Shown: positions 34,335 to 43,696 of the stretch, piece by piece
How the letters are laid out: every line of letters begins with the position of its first letter
Numbering within the stretch: position 1 is the first letter of the stretch
NCBI GenBank assembly: GCA_024400455.1
Contig: JAKSMU010000001.1
Span: 289,657-353,656, forward strand
Source: Bacteroidales bacterium
Lineage (GTDB): Bacteria > Bacteroidota > Bacteroidia > Bacteroidales > F082
Direction: 5' to 3'
DNA length: 64,000 nt
Program-made: the position numbers and the translations under genes
Notes under the pieces: generated by a model
What the model saw: only the letters and a program-made list of their open reading frames with translations
The model's database searches: none
What the model was told of the DNA's origin: nothing

Positions 34335-36329
34335 TTATTCCTCCTTTCTGATTTTGCAGTAGATGCCGTGACGTGTGTGGTCGAGGACGAGGAAACGTGT
34401 CACCATTTCGCCCAACAGCCGTTTGGCGGTGCGCTCGGGAATGCCTTGCTTGGCGGCCACCTCCATGGCTTCGGCGGTCTTGAACTCGCGTCCATCGGGC
34501 AAGGCCATGAAATAGCTCTTGAGTTCGGTAGAAGGTCGGGATGGTGCTTTGGCGAAGGGGTCGTCATCGTTGTTGCCAATGACGGCATAGACGCGTCCGG
34601 TGTGGTTGACCAGGCAGTTGATGATGGTCATGGCGATGTGGAAGTCGCGGTCGTCGCAGACCAAGGCTTGCTCGTCGTCGTCGAAGAGGCCGTCATCGCT
34701 GCCGTACCGTTCGGAGAGGCGGCGTAGTGCCGTCAGCACCATGGCGTAGCGGTAGCACTCCAAGGCCAAGCGGAAGATGAACCCTTGGATGCCGTTGCCG
34801 AGCATGGCGAACTGTTCTTTCAGCACGTCGTTGAAGGTGTCGACGAATTCCTTCTGCTGCGGGTGTGTCATCAGGAACTGGATGGGATGCGACTCGCGGT
34901 CGAGCAAGGCATGGTAAAGGGAGAGCGTCTTTTGTCCCAACTGCTTATAGATGTCCTCGATGGGCACGTCGTTGCCTTCGAACACGTTGCGGAACTCAAC
35001 CTTGCTTTCGGGGAGGGCATAGAAGAGAAACCTCGATGCCAAACCGTTGGCCACATTGCTGGCAGGCAAGAGCAACGGCAACTGTGAGCCCGTGCAGGTG
35101 AGCAGCACTGAAAGACGAGGCTCTTCAATTTCGATGTTGAGGTGCTCGCTGACGCGTACCATCGTCGAACACTCGTGGTGATGAGCTTTGCGCAGCAGGT
35201 CGCTGTAGTCGCCATAGTCGCTTTTTGAGAGCATGTTGGTTAGGGTGTCGGCTTCGGTCTCGAACATCAGTCCCCAGCCTTCGTTGGCATCGAGGGTCCG
35301 GTAGATGGCTGATGTCGAGCTGTTGGCGGCAACGAAAGGCGTGCGCATGACAGGCTCGATGGGTGCAGGTCCCCGTCCTCCCTTGGGTGCGTTTTCCCAT
35401 GCGGCCATCTCTTGGTCGTAAGTGTCCTTTTGGGCTTCGTAAAGGCGACGCATCTCATTCTTGATGGGGACGACCAACTGTTTGCAGGCCTCGATGTCGC
35501 CTTTCTTGGTGGCGAAACCTCCGTAGAGGATGTTGTAGAGCGGTGCATAAACGCGGCGTCGGTCGTAGATGCTGTAAAGGCTCTTTGGCAAAATGCCTGA
35601 CACGAGGTTGAGCGAACCGAGTATCATCTTGTCTTTTCCCACAATGTCGTTCTGGCTGTCGAGGATGGGAAGACAGAACTCGGGCCATTCTTCGCGGGCA
35701 ATCTTGTCGCAAAAAGTCTTACCGTTGCTGGGTAGCATGGGCTCCGATTGTGCCATTTGTGCCACTGTGCCATCGTGCCATCCTGTTGCACAATTGCACG
35801 AAACAGGTGTTTTTCCTTCTTTTTCGTTATCTGTGTCATTTGGCACATTGGCATTTTTGGCACAAGTTGCCGAAGGGACGGTGTCGGTGCCTTTGTGCTC
35901 TTTGGCGAACCTGCTCAGGTCGATGCCGGCATCCTTGGCCATCTGGAAGAAGGTCTTGAGGGTGACACCTTGACCATGGCTGTGCAGACAAGCGTCAAAT
36001 TGCCTGTCGCATTCGGCGGGGTCGTAATCGGCGTTCATGCGGCTGAGGTTGTGGTAAATGCCTCTTCCTGCTTCGCCAAGTCCGTCGCTGAGGGCGAAGC
36101 CGAGTTTGAGCCAGTTGCCGTAGCCTTCGGTGATGTCGATGCCTTGGCTGACGATGATTTCTGCCAGTTCGGTGACTTGTGCTGTCGTGTCGTCGCTGCC
36201 CGAAGTGCCGTTTACAGGGTGGACCGCCATGGATGACATCGGTTCGTTGGACTTTGTGGTCTTGTCGTTATTGAGGTTGGCCCAATAGATAGGGTCGAAG
36301 ACCTCGGTGTTATTTTGATTGTTTTCCAT
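34335..36329 (-). CDS. DUF3987 protein with N-terminal PriCT-2 primase-associated domain
   Basis: 664 residues from MENNQNNTEVFDPIYWANLN. The PriCT-2-like domain (about 55-130) contains GNWLKLGFALSDGLGEAGRG and SHGQGVTLKTFFQMAKDAGI. After a linker comes the DUF3987 helicase-like core (about 190-560), with FVAANSSTSAIYRTLDANEG in place of a standard Walker A, then LSVLLTCTGSQLPLLLPASN and GLASRFLFYALPE. A C-terminal winged-helix-like part follows (TAEAMEVAAKQGIPERTAKR). Such proteins resemble replication helicase/primase modules of plasmids and phages. It stands directly after the VirE_N gene. Confidence 0.85.
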   Translation of the reverse strand: MENNQNNTEVFDPIYWANLNNDKTTKSNEPMSSMAVHPVNGTSGSDDTTAQVTELAEIIVSQGIDITEGYGNWLKLGFALSDGLGEAGRGIYHNLSRMNADYDPAECDRQFDACLHSHGQGVTLKTFFQMAKDAGIDLSRFAKEHKGTDTVPSATCAKNANVPNDTDNEKEGKTPVSCNCATGWHDGTVAQMAQSEPMLPSNGKTFCDKIAREEWPEFCLPILDSQNDIVGKDKMILGSLNLVSGILPKSLYSIYDRRRVYAPLYNILYGGFATKKGDIEACKQLVVPIKNEMRRLYEAQKDTYDQEMAAWENAPKGGRGPAPIEPVMRTPFVAANSSTSAIYRTLDANEGWGLMFETEADTLTNMLSKSDYGDYSDLLRKAHHHECSTMVRVSEHLNIEIEEPRLSVLLTCTGSQLPLLLPASNVANGLASRFLFYALPESKVEFRNVFEGNDVPIEDIYKQLGQKTLSLYHALLDRESHPIQFLMTHPQQKEFVDTFNDVLKEQFAMLGNGIQGFIFRLALECYRYAMVLTALRRLSERYGSDDGLFDDDEQALVCDDRDFHIAMTIINCLVNHTGRVYAVIGNNDDDPFAKAPSRPSTELKSYFMALPDGREFKTAEAMEVAAKQGIPERTAKRLLGEMVTRFLVLDHTRHGIYCKIRKEE

Positions 36330-36340
36330 TGGTGTAGCGG

Positions 36341-36985
36341 TTAGAAGGGACATACATCGGGTTCGTTAAGTATTGAAGGGTGGACGTAGCAGTTGCCGTC
36401 GAAGGGGAGGAAGCAGGTGCGTGACACGTTGCTGCATTTCTCGTCCGTTTCGAGGTTGTAGGTGCTACGGACATAGTTTTGCAAGGCGCGGAACCAGGTG
36501 CGGTGGTCGCACAGGTTGAGGTCGATGCTGACGACCCATTTGAGGCCGTCACCGCTGGGCGAGGTGAACAGCAGCCATGTGGTGAAGAACGGGTCGGCGA
36601 TGAGCCGTTGGCGCAGTTCCCACAAGACAAAGCGGTTGCCCACATGGTCGAAGTCGAGGCAGAGCAAGCCGCTGTGCTGGATAAGGCCGTCATCCTTGCG
36701 GTAAATGAAGGTGCCGGAGAAGCACACGAAGTCGAAGTGCGAAGCCTTGAATTCGCGGGCTTGCTTGGGGTCGTCGATGGCGCGAAGCGCGTTGGTGGCC
36801 GACTGGGCAGGGGAGTAGAGCGTGATGTATTGGTACACCCCTTTGATGTCGGCAGCCTTATACGGCATGACGGTTTTTGCGGGCGCTCTGAAGAAAGAGA
36901 AGCGTCCTGGCTTGGTGATGGTGCAACTTGCCTCCTTATTTATCTCTTGTAGAGGGGTTGCTGGGTTTTTAATAAGGATTGTCAT
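36341..36985 (-). CDS. VirE N-terminal/BT4734-like protein
   Basis: 214 residues. Core motifs are FVCFSGTFIYRKDDGLIQHS, GLLCLDFDHV, FTTWLLFTSPSGDGLKWVV and the end FLPFDGNCYVHP. This is the VirE_N/BT4734-like fold, related to primase-type catalytic domains; LDFDH and SPSGDGLKW fit the metal-binding and nucleotide sites of the AEP primase-like group. It is probably a DNA primase-like enzyme paired with the DUF3987 protein. It ends 11 bp before the DUF3987 start. Confidence 0.85.
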   Translation of the reverse strand: MTILIKNPATPLQEINKEASCTITKPGRFSFFRAPAKTVMPYKAADIKGVYQYITLYSPAQSATNALRAIDDPKQAREFKASHFDFVCFSGTFIYRKDDGLIQHSGLLCLDFDHVGNRFVLWELRQRLIADPFFTTWLLFTSPSGDGLKWVVSIDLNLCDHRTWFRALQNYVRSTYNLETDEKCSNVSRTCFLPFDGNCYVHPSILNEPDVCPF

Positions 36986-37435
36986 TTTTTTTAATCCTTT
37001 CCGGCAGTACCCTCAGTCCCAAGAGAGGGGTGCCTACAAACAACTTCAGGATGGGACTGCCTCCGGACTGTCGTTTGGCTATGCCTTCAGCTGATTGTTG
37101 GTGCAAAAGTATAATGATGGATTTTGAAAACAGTGACATTTTTTGACACGTTGTTTTTCAATAAATTGGATGGATTATGCCACTTTTGACAGAAAAAAAA
37201 GGCTGTTTTTTTGATTCGGAAGTGGTCATGAAGACGTTTTTTTTGATTCGAGGGTGCGATTTCGTGTCAAAAGTTTGTGTTTTGATTCAAAATCTCAGGT
37301 TTTTGCATCAAAATTTGCGACAGATAAATATCTAAATTTGGCTGCCATAAACTTTTTAATTTAATTTGAGTGACAAAAAAATGATTTGCTGTAGTATAAC
37401 AGATGACTGATTTTGTAGCGAAAAGAATTTATTTG
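36986..37435. other. AT-rich intergenic region with TTTTGATTC repeats
   Basis: No convincing gene. TTGATTC preceded by a T-run recurs at 37211, 37243 and 37282. These lie 220-300 bp before the VirE_N start and might be regulator or replication-protein sites. Confidence 0.4.
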
Positions 37436-37581
37436 GATTCCCGCCCTTTGGTCGGGAATGGAGGACTTAGGGACTCGAAAACAAGCGGCGGCGACCTGTC
37501 ATCGCGTTTAGTGTGAAACTTACTCGCCGCCGCTCTTTGTTTATCCCCCACGGTCTCCGTTCCCGTCGCTAGACGGGAATC
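37436..37581. repeat. Palindromic interspersed element, 146 bp
   Basis: The ends are GATTCCCG (37436-37443) and CGGGAATC (37574-37581). Inside, AGCGGCGGCGA (37484-37494) pairs perfectly with TCGCCGCCGCT (37524-37534). It is GC-rich in an AT-rich gap, and its ends recall the ATTCCCGC palindrome at 8428-8447. No coding content. Confidence 0.55.
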
Positions 37582-37772
37582 TCTGTTTGGGTCTGAAAGT
37601 ATATAGATGCCTAAGTTTTTGAATTATTGATGTCCTGCCCGTAGCCATCGCGTCCAACTCGGTTGGGCTTTCAACACTTCGGTTCTCGGAGCCTTTTCCC
37701 TGGAATTGTGATGATAATGATGTCGTTGAAAAGTAAGTCCCATTTTTGACAGCACCAATATGGTTTTGAATC

Positions 37773-37806
37773 AAAAAAAACGGATTGTCCTTTGTTGGGC
37801 AATCCG
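37773..37806 (-). terminator. Terminator of the 395-residue gene
   Basis: CGGATTG (37781-37787) pairs with CAATCCG (37800-37806). Reading leftward, eight T follow. It lies 28 bp past the stop. Confidence 0.8.
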
Positions 37807-37834
37807 AAAGTTTGAATTGTATGTTGTGAAATAA

Positions 37835-39022
37835 TCAGAAGTTGACGGCTTGGTTGCGTTTTCTTTGCTCCTCCTTCTCGTATTTTGTCAACAGTTGTTC
37901 GATTTTTTGGTTGAATTCGACTTGTTTGTCGTCGTGTTTGCTGTGGCTTTTGTTTTTGGCAGTGTTTACCGTATTGGTCTTTAGGGTAAGATATTGGCCG
38001 TTATAATGCTTGTTGAAATAGTTTTCGATGAAAACTTTTTCGTAACCAGTGTTGCTGATATGACACCAATCCATGAATTTGGCCATGATGTCGCCATCAA
38101 TCTTGTGCATGCCGGAGGCTTTGTCGAGTCGGCCTTTAGGGTCAAGTTCATCAAAATGTTCGATAACCAATCTGATTTGAGGAACGAAATCAGGGTTGTT
38201 CTTCCAAAGCAGAGCCTCCGTTTCGTCTAAACCGTTGTTAAGTCCTTTTTCGATGTCGGTATATAAAATGTGGAGTGAAAACTCAGCAGTGTCGAATTTG
38301 TGAAATGTTTCAGCAAGAAAGGCTTGCAATGTCTTTGTGGATTTCTTTTGCTGAGACATAGGATCGATGGCAATTTTGAGTTTTCCTTGGGATATTTGTC
38401 TGATGATTTCTCGTTGGGAAGAACGGGTGTCCTCGGCATCTTTGTTGTAGATTTGTAAAAGCAGTGCAGGGTCGTTTCGGGTGTCATCTTCTGTTTGTAG
38501 AATGCCGATGCACAGTTTGATACATTCGGTCAGTTCGTTGAAGAAGGCTTCCATCTCGCTGCAAAGTTCGCTTACTGCTTCGGGGAACGACTCTTCGCCA
38601 AAAAGATCGGGCATATAGCCCTTGTTGCATAGGATGTTGTGCGAGAACACCGAAGCCTTGTAGTTGACCTCATAACGCGATTGTCCTTGGCAACGTTTGC
38701 AGAACTTTAGGAAAATTCGTTTGGTTTCGTGCAGGCAACTACGGATTTTCCAGAAGAGGATCTTGGCGGTTTCGAAGCATTTGTTATTGTCGGTTGCAAA
38801 CTGTCGGTTGAATGTCTTGCCGAAGGCTACCAATGACAAGTATTCGCGTTTCATTTTCGCCCTATACTCTTTGATGTCGTTGGTGAGTTGTTCGATGTCG
38901 TAGAGACTGAGGCGTCGGCTGATGACACCGTCGAGAATGGCTTCGCGTTCAAAGTCGGAGGCTTTGTCGAGAATCATTTGAAGGTTATCTTCGGAGTGTT
39001 CAACAATTGTAGAGTATTTCAT
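37835..39022 (-). CDS. Hypothetical helical protein
   Basis: 395 residues, with no family recognised. It is Lys/Glu-rich and almost wholly helical by composition. There is a Cys/Arg-containing stretch (FLKFCKRCQGQSRYEVNYKA, near 105-125) and a long basic C-terminal tail (KNKSHSKHDDKQVEFNQKIE) ending in a likely coiled coil. No signal peptide or catalytic motif is seen. It overlaps the upstream small gene by 23 bp, so the two are coupled. The location among mobile and defence genes suggests an accessory role. Confidence 0.6.
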   Translation of the reverse strand: MKYSTIVEHSEDNLQMILDKASDFEREAILDGVISRRLSLYDIEQLTNDIKEYRAKMKREYLSLVAFGKTFNRQFATDNNKCFETAKILFWKIRSCLHETKRIFLKFCKRCQGQSRYEVNYKASVFSHNILCNKGYMPDLFGEESFPEAVSELCSEMEAFFNELTECIKLCIGILQTEDDTRNDPALLLQIYNKDAEDTRSSQREIIRQISQGKLKIAIDPMSQQKKSTKTLQAFLAETFHKFDTAEFSLHILYTDIEKGLNNGLDETEALLWKNNPDFVPQIRLVIEHFDELDPKGRLDKASGMHKIDGDIMAKFMDWCHISNTGYEKVFIENYFNKHYNGQYLTLKTNTVNTAKNKSHSKHDDKQVEFNQKIEQLLTKYEKEEQRKRNQAVNF

Positions 39023-39227
39023 AAATATTAGATTTTGAATCTGAAATTCCGTTTTCGGCGATAAAATCGATGATTTTTTGCCGTTTATCGCCGATTCGTA
39101 TTTCGTTTTGCGTTTTTAATTCGGTTTTGTAGCTTCTGATGATTTGTTGGAGAACTTCTATCTGAGGTCCAATGTCGGTGTGATAGTATGAGTTTTTAAT
39201 TTCCGTCTTGTTTATGCTTTGTGTCAT
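39000..39227 (-). CDS. Small hypothetical protein before the 395-residue gene
   Basis: 75 residues from MTQSINKTEIKNSYYHTDIG; a longer start at 39275 is possible. It is helical and charged (QIEVLQQIIRSYKTELKTQN, DKRQKIIDFIAENGISDSKS). No family recognised. Its last 23 bp overlap the next gene. Confidence 0.5.
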   Translation of the reverse strand: MTQSINKTEIKNSYYHTDIGPQIEVLQQIIRSYKTELKTQNEIRIGDKRQKIIDFIAENGISDSKSNIYEILYNC

Positions 39228-39275
39228 GTTTGTGATGATATTACCAACAATAATTAATTTTTTATGCCGAGGCAC

Positions 39276-39719
39276 TTCGTGAGAAGGCCGCTGTTTACTT
39301 GGTTTCAGGTTAGTTCATAACCTTCAAATGCAAAGATACGGACATTTTAGGAAAGCAAGATTTAAAAATGGTAAATTTTTTTATCAACAAAGTTATCAAC
39401 ATGCTAAATCTCTGTTTATAAAATATTTGACTTTTTTCTTTTGAAATTTGGATGTTGCTGTCTGTATGATGTCGCCAATGCTTTTTGTGATGGCAATGTT
39501 GAAAACTAATGTTTGTGAGACGCAATTAAACTGATAGAAGTAGAAACACAGTCATGGCGACAAAATTTCATTTTGTGAAGAAGTTATTGGCGATTTGCGA
39601 AAAATACTTATTTTTGCGTCTATATAATCAAGGTGTCCTTGAGGGGCTGAAAAACTCTGGTGCGGCATCGGATTAGAGACTGTATTATTGCGTTCAATAA
39701 ATGATAAATCCTTTAATCA
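39276..39719. other. AT-rich intergenic region, nothing identified
   Basis: A 444 bp gap between divergent units. No gene, hairpin or repeat of note was found. Confidence 0.5.
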
Positions 39720-39887
39720 ATGAATAATTCCCTTATTGATAACAGTGAGAAGTTCCTCATGAAGGACATGCTGCGTCAATTCATTGGAAGTGGCAGGTAC
39801 AACCATATCTGCATAGCAACAGGCTATTGGGATTTGCTGAGGCCGGACTTGAGCTACCTTCGTTTGAGGAAAATTGTGGAGGCGTGA
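39720..39887 (+). pseudogene. N-terminal fragment of a helicase with PLD-like start
   Basis: 55 residues then a stop. The start (SLIDNSEKFLMKDMLRQFIG, then HICIATGYWDL) matches the beginning of large Bacteroidetes DEAD/DEAH helicases with an N-terminal phospholipase-D-like domain, where GYWDLPG is expected. After GYWDL the match ends and the frame runs into the other fragment's sequence. So only the first 40 codons of the old gene remain. Confidence 0.55.
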
Positions 39888-40204
39888 CGGTATGTATTCC
39901 AAGGGCAAAAATGACAGAAACCACTCAAGCTACCACCCAAGTTACCCCCCAACCTACCCCTCAACCTACCACCCAAGTTAAATCGCTGGTTTTCACTCTG
40001 AAACAGCAAAGGCTGACCATTGAGGAAATAATGACAATATTGAAACTGAAGGATAAAAAGCATTTCCGCTCCAATTATCTTTGTCCTGCAATTGAGGCAG
40101 GTTGGGTGGTGCTGCTCTACCCTGATAAACCCAATCATCCCGACCAACGCTATTACCTTACCGAGGCGGGATTGCAGATATTAGTGAACAATCCAAAAAA
40201 ATAG
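39827..40204 (+). pseudogene. C-terminal fragment of an AlbA_2-type ATP-binding regulator
   Basis: About 125 codons with no proper start (only TTG at the junction). FAEAGLELPSFEENCGGVTV matches the end of RecG-like/AlbA_2 ATP-binding domains. A Thr/Gln/Pro linker and a winged-helix-like tail follow (LTIEEIMTILKLKDKKHFRS). The front two thirds of the gene are missing; the helicase fragment is joined on instead, at about 39830-39845. It is probably not functional, though the tail alone could be expressed. Confidence 0.6.
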
Positions 40205-40205
40205 T

Positions 40206-40354
40206 AAGTAGGTGAGCAAAATTAGTTTACATATTAGTTCGGTGCTTCGACATCGTCATACCCTTTGAGATGGGTGTCAGCAATCTGATTATCAGCTTAT
40301 TGAGACTGTTATAATGAGTGAATTAAAATATAGTTTATTTCCGACCACTTACTT
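40206..40354 (+). mobile_element. MITE-like element, left copy, 149 bp
   Basis: It starts AAGTAGGTGAGCAAAATTAG plus TTTACATATT and ends ACCACTTACTT, an imperfect inverted repeat of its start. The same 30 bp start (one mismatch) and the same total length recur at 47201-47349 in the same orientation. No transposase. The interiors differ. Confidence 0.6.
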
Positions 40355-40412
40355 AAATAAAAAGCTTCCCAACATTCTTGAAGTTTTATCCTTTTCATTG
40401 AACTATTTTGCT

Positions 40413-40420
40413 TATTTTTG
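40413..40420 (+). promoter_or_regulatory. -7 box for the restriction-modification operon
   Basis: TATTTTTG matches TAnnTTTG, 23 bp before the start at 40444. Confidence 0.5.
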
Positions 40421-40443
40421 TTTCCGAATAGCATTAATCAAAT

Positions 40444-43400
40444 ATGATCACAAAGGATAATCTTCATAAGGTTCTTGATAAACTCGGTTTTGTTAAATCG
40501 GGGGCTTTGTTCTTAAAACATTTTCCCAATCATGGTTGCGATATTCAGGTGGATTTTTCGGAGGAGAAAATCATCTATCCTTCAAATTTAGACACAGGAG
40601 CAAATACGACTACGAATTTCAGTCAGCCTGAGAATTTTGTGGTGCTTGAATGTGTCTGCCGTCTGTTGGAAAAAGGCTATGAACCGCAAACAATCTTTCT
40701 TGAAAAGAGTTGGACACTCGGTCACACAGGCAAGAGCGGACGCGCTGACATAACGGTTTATGATAAAGACGCTGACGGAAACCCTCAACAGGTCTATCTG
40801 ATAATAGAATGTAAACGTGCCGGTAGCGATTACAAGGACGCGCGAAAAGAAATGTTTGAAGACCCCGATGGCAAGCAGTTGTTTTCGTATTGGGCACAGG
40901 CACGTTCCGCAAAATGGCTACAATTATATGCTTCGGATTATGACGAAGATAAGAACGAAATAACTTTTCAGGAAGAAGTTGTCCGTAGCTATGACGATGA
41001 GAATGTGGAAGCCTTGGCAAAGGAAGACAGTTCCGTGTTGGTTTTCAAGAACGCTTCGACGGCTCAAGATGCTTTTATCGTTTGGGATGAGACCTATTCC
41101 AAGAAAGTCTATGACAATAATATTATTTTCGGCAAAGATGCCACTGCTTACAAAATCGGTAACTTGCCTATTAAATTCGGCAAACTGAAACCCTTTAGGA
41201 AAGAAGACGGCATTACCGATGCTTTCCGCGAAATACTCCGCCATAATAGCATAAGCGATAAGGAAAACGCTTTCAACAAGTTGCTTTCTTTGTTTATCTG
41301 CAAGTTTGTTGACGAGGAAATGCACAATAACCCCGACGATATTATGTACTTCCAATATGTTGACGGAAGCGACAATTATTATAAGCTGTATGAAAGACTG
41401 TTGGGCTTGTTTCAAATCGGCATGAAAGATTTCCTGAAGGAAGATGTCTTTTATTTAGAAAACGATTATATCAGAAAAACGCTCGACCAGTTCACAGGTA
41501 AACGGCGCAACGAACTTGAAAAGGAATTGGTGGATAAATTCCAGAAAACCAAAATGTTGTCTTGTCAGGTGTTTGCCTTTAGGGAGGTTTACAACGAAAA
41601 ACTGTTTTTGCAGAATGGCAAGGTGCTGGTTGAAGTTGTGGAATTGTTCCAGAATTACAGAATGGCCTACACAAGCAAGGAACAATTGTTGGGCGATTTG
41701 TTTGAAAACCTTTTGAACCAGGGTTTCAAGCAGGAAGCAGGACAGTTTTTCACCCCAATTCCCATTACACGTTTCGTTTGGAACTCGCTTCCGATTGAAA
41801 GGTTTATGGATGCGAACAAACTCACAGTTCCCCGCGTCGTTGATTTCGCCTGTGGTTCAGGCCATTTCCTTACCGAAGGCATTTCCGCCATATCCGACTT
41901 TTATAATGATGGCAAGGAAAAGCCTATAATAACCGACAAAGACATTTCGAAATCTTTCTTTGGCGTTGATAAGGACAACCGTCTGGCGCGTGTGAGTAAG
42001 GTGGCCATGTTGCTGAATGGTGCCAACGATGCAAACATTATGGCTGCCGACGGATTGGAACACGACGAAAATTTCTACCAGGGCGACTTACATTCATTTG
42101 ATATTTTAGTGGCCAACCCGCCTTATAGCGTGGATGCCTTCAAGACGCACGAAAGCCGCAAGGTGCAGAACGCATACGAGACCATAAAACTGATGTCGTT
42201 TACCTGCAAGGATATTCAAAATGTCTTTATCGAGCGAATGCATCACCTGCTGAAACCCAAAGGCATTGCGGGAATCGTCATGCCGTCGTCCATTTTGAAT
42301 GGCACGGATAATGCTAGCATTATGACGAGGGAAATCATCTTGCAGAATTTTTATGTCCGAGCCATTGCTTCATTTGCAGGAAAGACTTTTGGAGAGACAA
42401 ATACCTCAACTATAATCTTGTTCTTGGAACATTTTGACTTTCCGCCCCAGAAAGCTCAAATGCTCGAAGACAGTGTTTCGGCCATTCTAAGCAATGAAGA
42501 GCTGACCGATTGGGACGACAAGGTTATTTTTGAAAATTATCTGCGGACCATAAATGTTGAACAAGCAGACTACGAGCGTTTTATCTGTAAGGAAGAGACT
42601 TTGTTTGAAAACACTTTTGCCGCCTATTTCAAGGAATACGAAAAAGCATTTCTTGAAATTACTGATGTGAAGAAAGCGTTGGGAAAAATTGCCGAAACCG
42701 AGAAGAAAGAGCGTGCAGGAGTTACATTAAAGAAAAACGAAAAGACATCTGTAGCACAAAAGACGGATTTGAATAACGGTTTTTATTCGTTTGTTAGAGA
42801 AATTGAATATCAGAAACTTCTGCATTTCGCGCTGACCTATAAGGAACAGACTTTACTGATAACGGCGCCGACTGACATTAACGAGCAGAAGAAATTCCTT
42901 GGCTACGATTTCAGCCACCGTCGCGGTGATGAAGGCATAAAGGAAACGGAAGGGCTTTTGAGCAGCCCAAGCAAACGAAACGATGAAAGCAAGTTGGCTT
43001 GGTTTGTCCGTAAGGCTTTTGATGGTGAACAATTCACAAATGAGGAGCTAGGCAAATACGTCAACTATGCCCATACAGCCGACCTGCTCAGTTTTACACG
43101 GCCTTCATTTGATTTGCAGATGAAAGTGGCGGTTTCTGCAACACGAATAAAAAGCAAGTATCCCTTAATTCGTCTTGATGCAGACGATTTTGATATTTCA
43201 ATTGGAAAGCGGGTTTTAAGCAATGAATTTGTTGAAGATGGAGACATCCCTGTATATAGTGCAAATGTAACCACACCTTTTGGAAGAATAAATAAATTGT
43301 TAATTACAGATTTTAGTAAAGATTCGGTTTTATGGGGTATTGATGGAGATTGGATGACAAACATAATTAGGAAAGACAATCCGTTTTATCCGACTGACCA

Positions 43401-43695
43401 TTGTGGAGTGATTAGGGTAAATTCATCTGATATTGAGCCTTATTATTTATCTATGATATTAGAAATTGTTGGCAAGACTTATAGCTTTTCAAGAACCAAT
43501 AGAGCATCAATAGAAAGAATAAAAGGTGTTCAAATACCTCTTCCTGCAATAGACATTCAGCAACAGATCGTTTCAGAATGTGAAAAGATAGATGAAGAAT
43601 ACAATACAAGTCGAATGACTATTGAAGAATATAAGAAAAAAATAGCGGAAGTATTTGAAAATCTGGAAGTTATAGTTAAATCCACCGGGGGGTAA
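40444..43695 (+). CDS. Single-chain restriction-modification enzyme (nuclease, N6-methyltransferase, specificity)
   Basis: 1083 residues. An N-terminal PD-(D/E)xK nuclease is indicated by GRADITVYD (Asp102) and YLIIECKRAG (Glu122, Lys124). The central adenine-methyltransferase has motif I VVDFACGSGHFL (near 465) and motif IV NPPY (near 558). From about residue 880 a target-recognition domain ends in the HsdS-type helix QQQIVSECEKIDEEYNTSRM. No helicase/translocase motif is seen, so it resembles type IIG/IIB enzymes (BcgI-like) rather than classic type I. It should methylate and cut at a specific site, probably to block foreign DNA. The half-S gene follows 1 bp later. Confidence 0.9.
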   Translation: MITKDNLHKVLDKLGFVKSGALFLKHFPNHGCDIQVDFSEEKIIYPSNLDTGANTTTNFSQPENFVVLECVCRLLEKGYEPQTIFLEKSWTLGHTGKSGRADITVYDKDADGNPQQVYLIIECKRAGSDYKDARKEMFEDPDGKQLFSYWAQARSAKWLQLYASDYDEDKNEITFQEEVVRSYDDENVEALAKEDSSVLVFKNASTAQDAFIVWDETYSKKVYDNNIIFGKDATAYKIGNLPIKFGKLKPFRKEDGITDAFREILRHNSISDKENAFNKLLSLFICKFVDEEMHNNPDDIMYFQYVDGSDNYYKLYERLLGLFQIGMKDFLKEDVFYLENDYIRKTLDQFTGKRRNELEKELVDKFQKTKMLSCQVFAFREVYNEKLFLQNGKVLVEVVELFQNYRMAYTSKEQLLGDLFENLLNQGFKQEAGQFFTPIPITRFVWNSLPIERFMDANKLTVPRVVDFACGSGHFLTEGISAISDFYNDGKEKPIITDKDISKSFFGVDKDNRLARVSKVAMLLNGANDANIMAADGLEHDENFYQGDLHSFDILVANPPYSVDAFKTHESRKVQNAYETIKLMSFTCKDIQNVFIERMHHLLKPKGIAGIVMPSSILNGTDNASIMTREIILQNFYVRAIASFAGKTFGETNTSTIILFLEHFDFPPQKAQMLEDSVSAILSNEELTDWDDKVIFENYLRTINVEQADYERFICKEETLFENTFAAYFKEYEKAFLEITDVKKALGKIAETEKKERAGVTLKKNEKTSVAQKTDLNNGFYSFVREIEYQKLLHFALTYKEQTLLITAPTDINEQKKFLGYDFSHRRGDEGIKETEGLLSSPSKRNDESKLAWFVRKAFDGEQFTNEELGKYVNYAHTADLLSFTRPSFDLQMKVAVSATRIKSKYPLIRLDADDFDISIGKRVLSNEFVEDGDIPVYSANVTTPFGRINKLLITDFSKDSVLWGIDGDWMTNIIRKDNPFYPTDHCGVIRVNSSDIEPYYLSMILEIVGKTYSFSRTNRASIERIKGVQIPLPAIDIQQQIVSECEKIDEEYNTSRMTIEEYKKKIAEVFENLEVIVKSTGG

Positions 43696-43696
43696 T

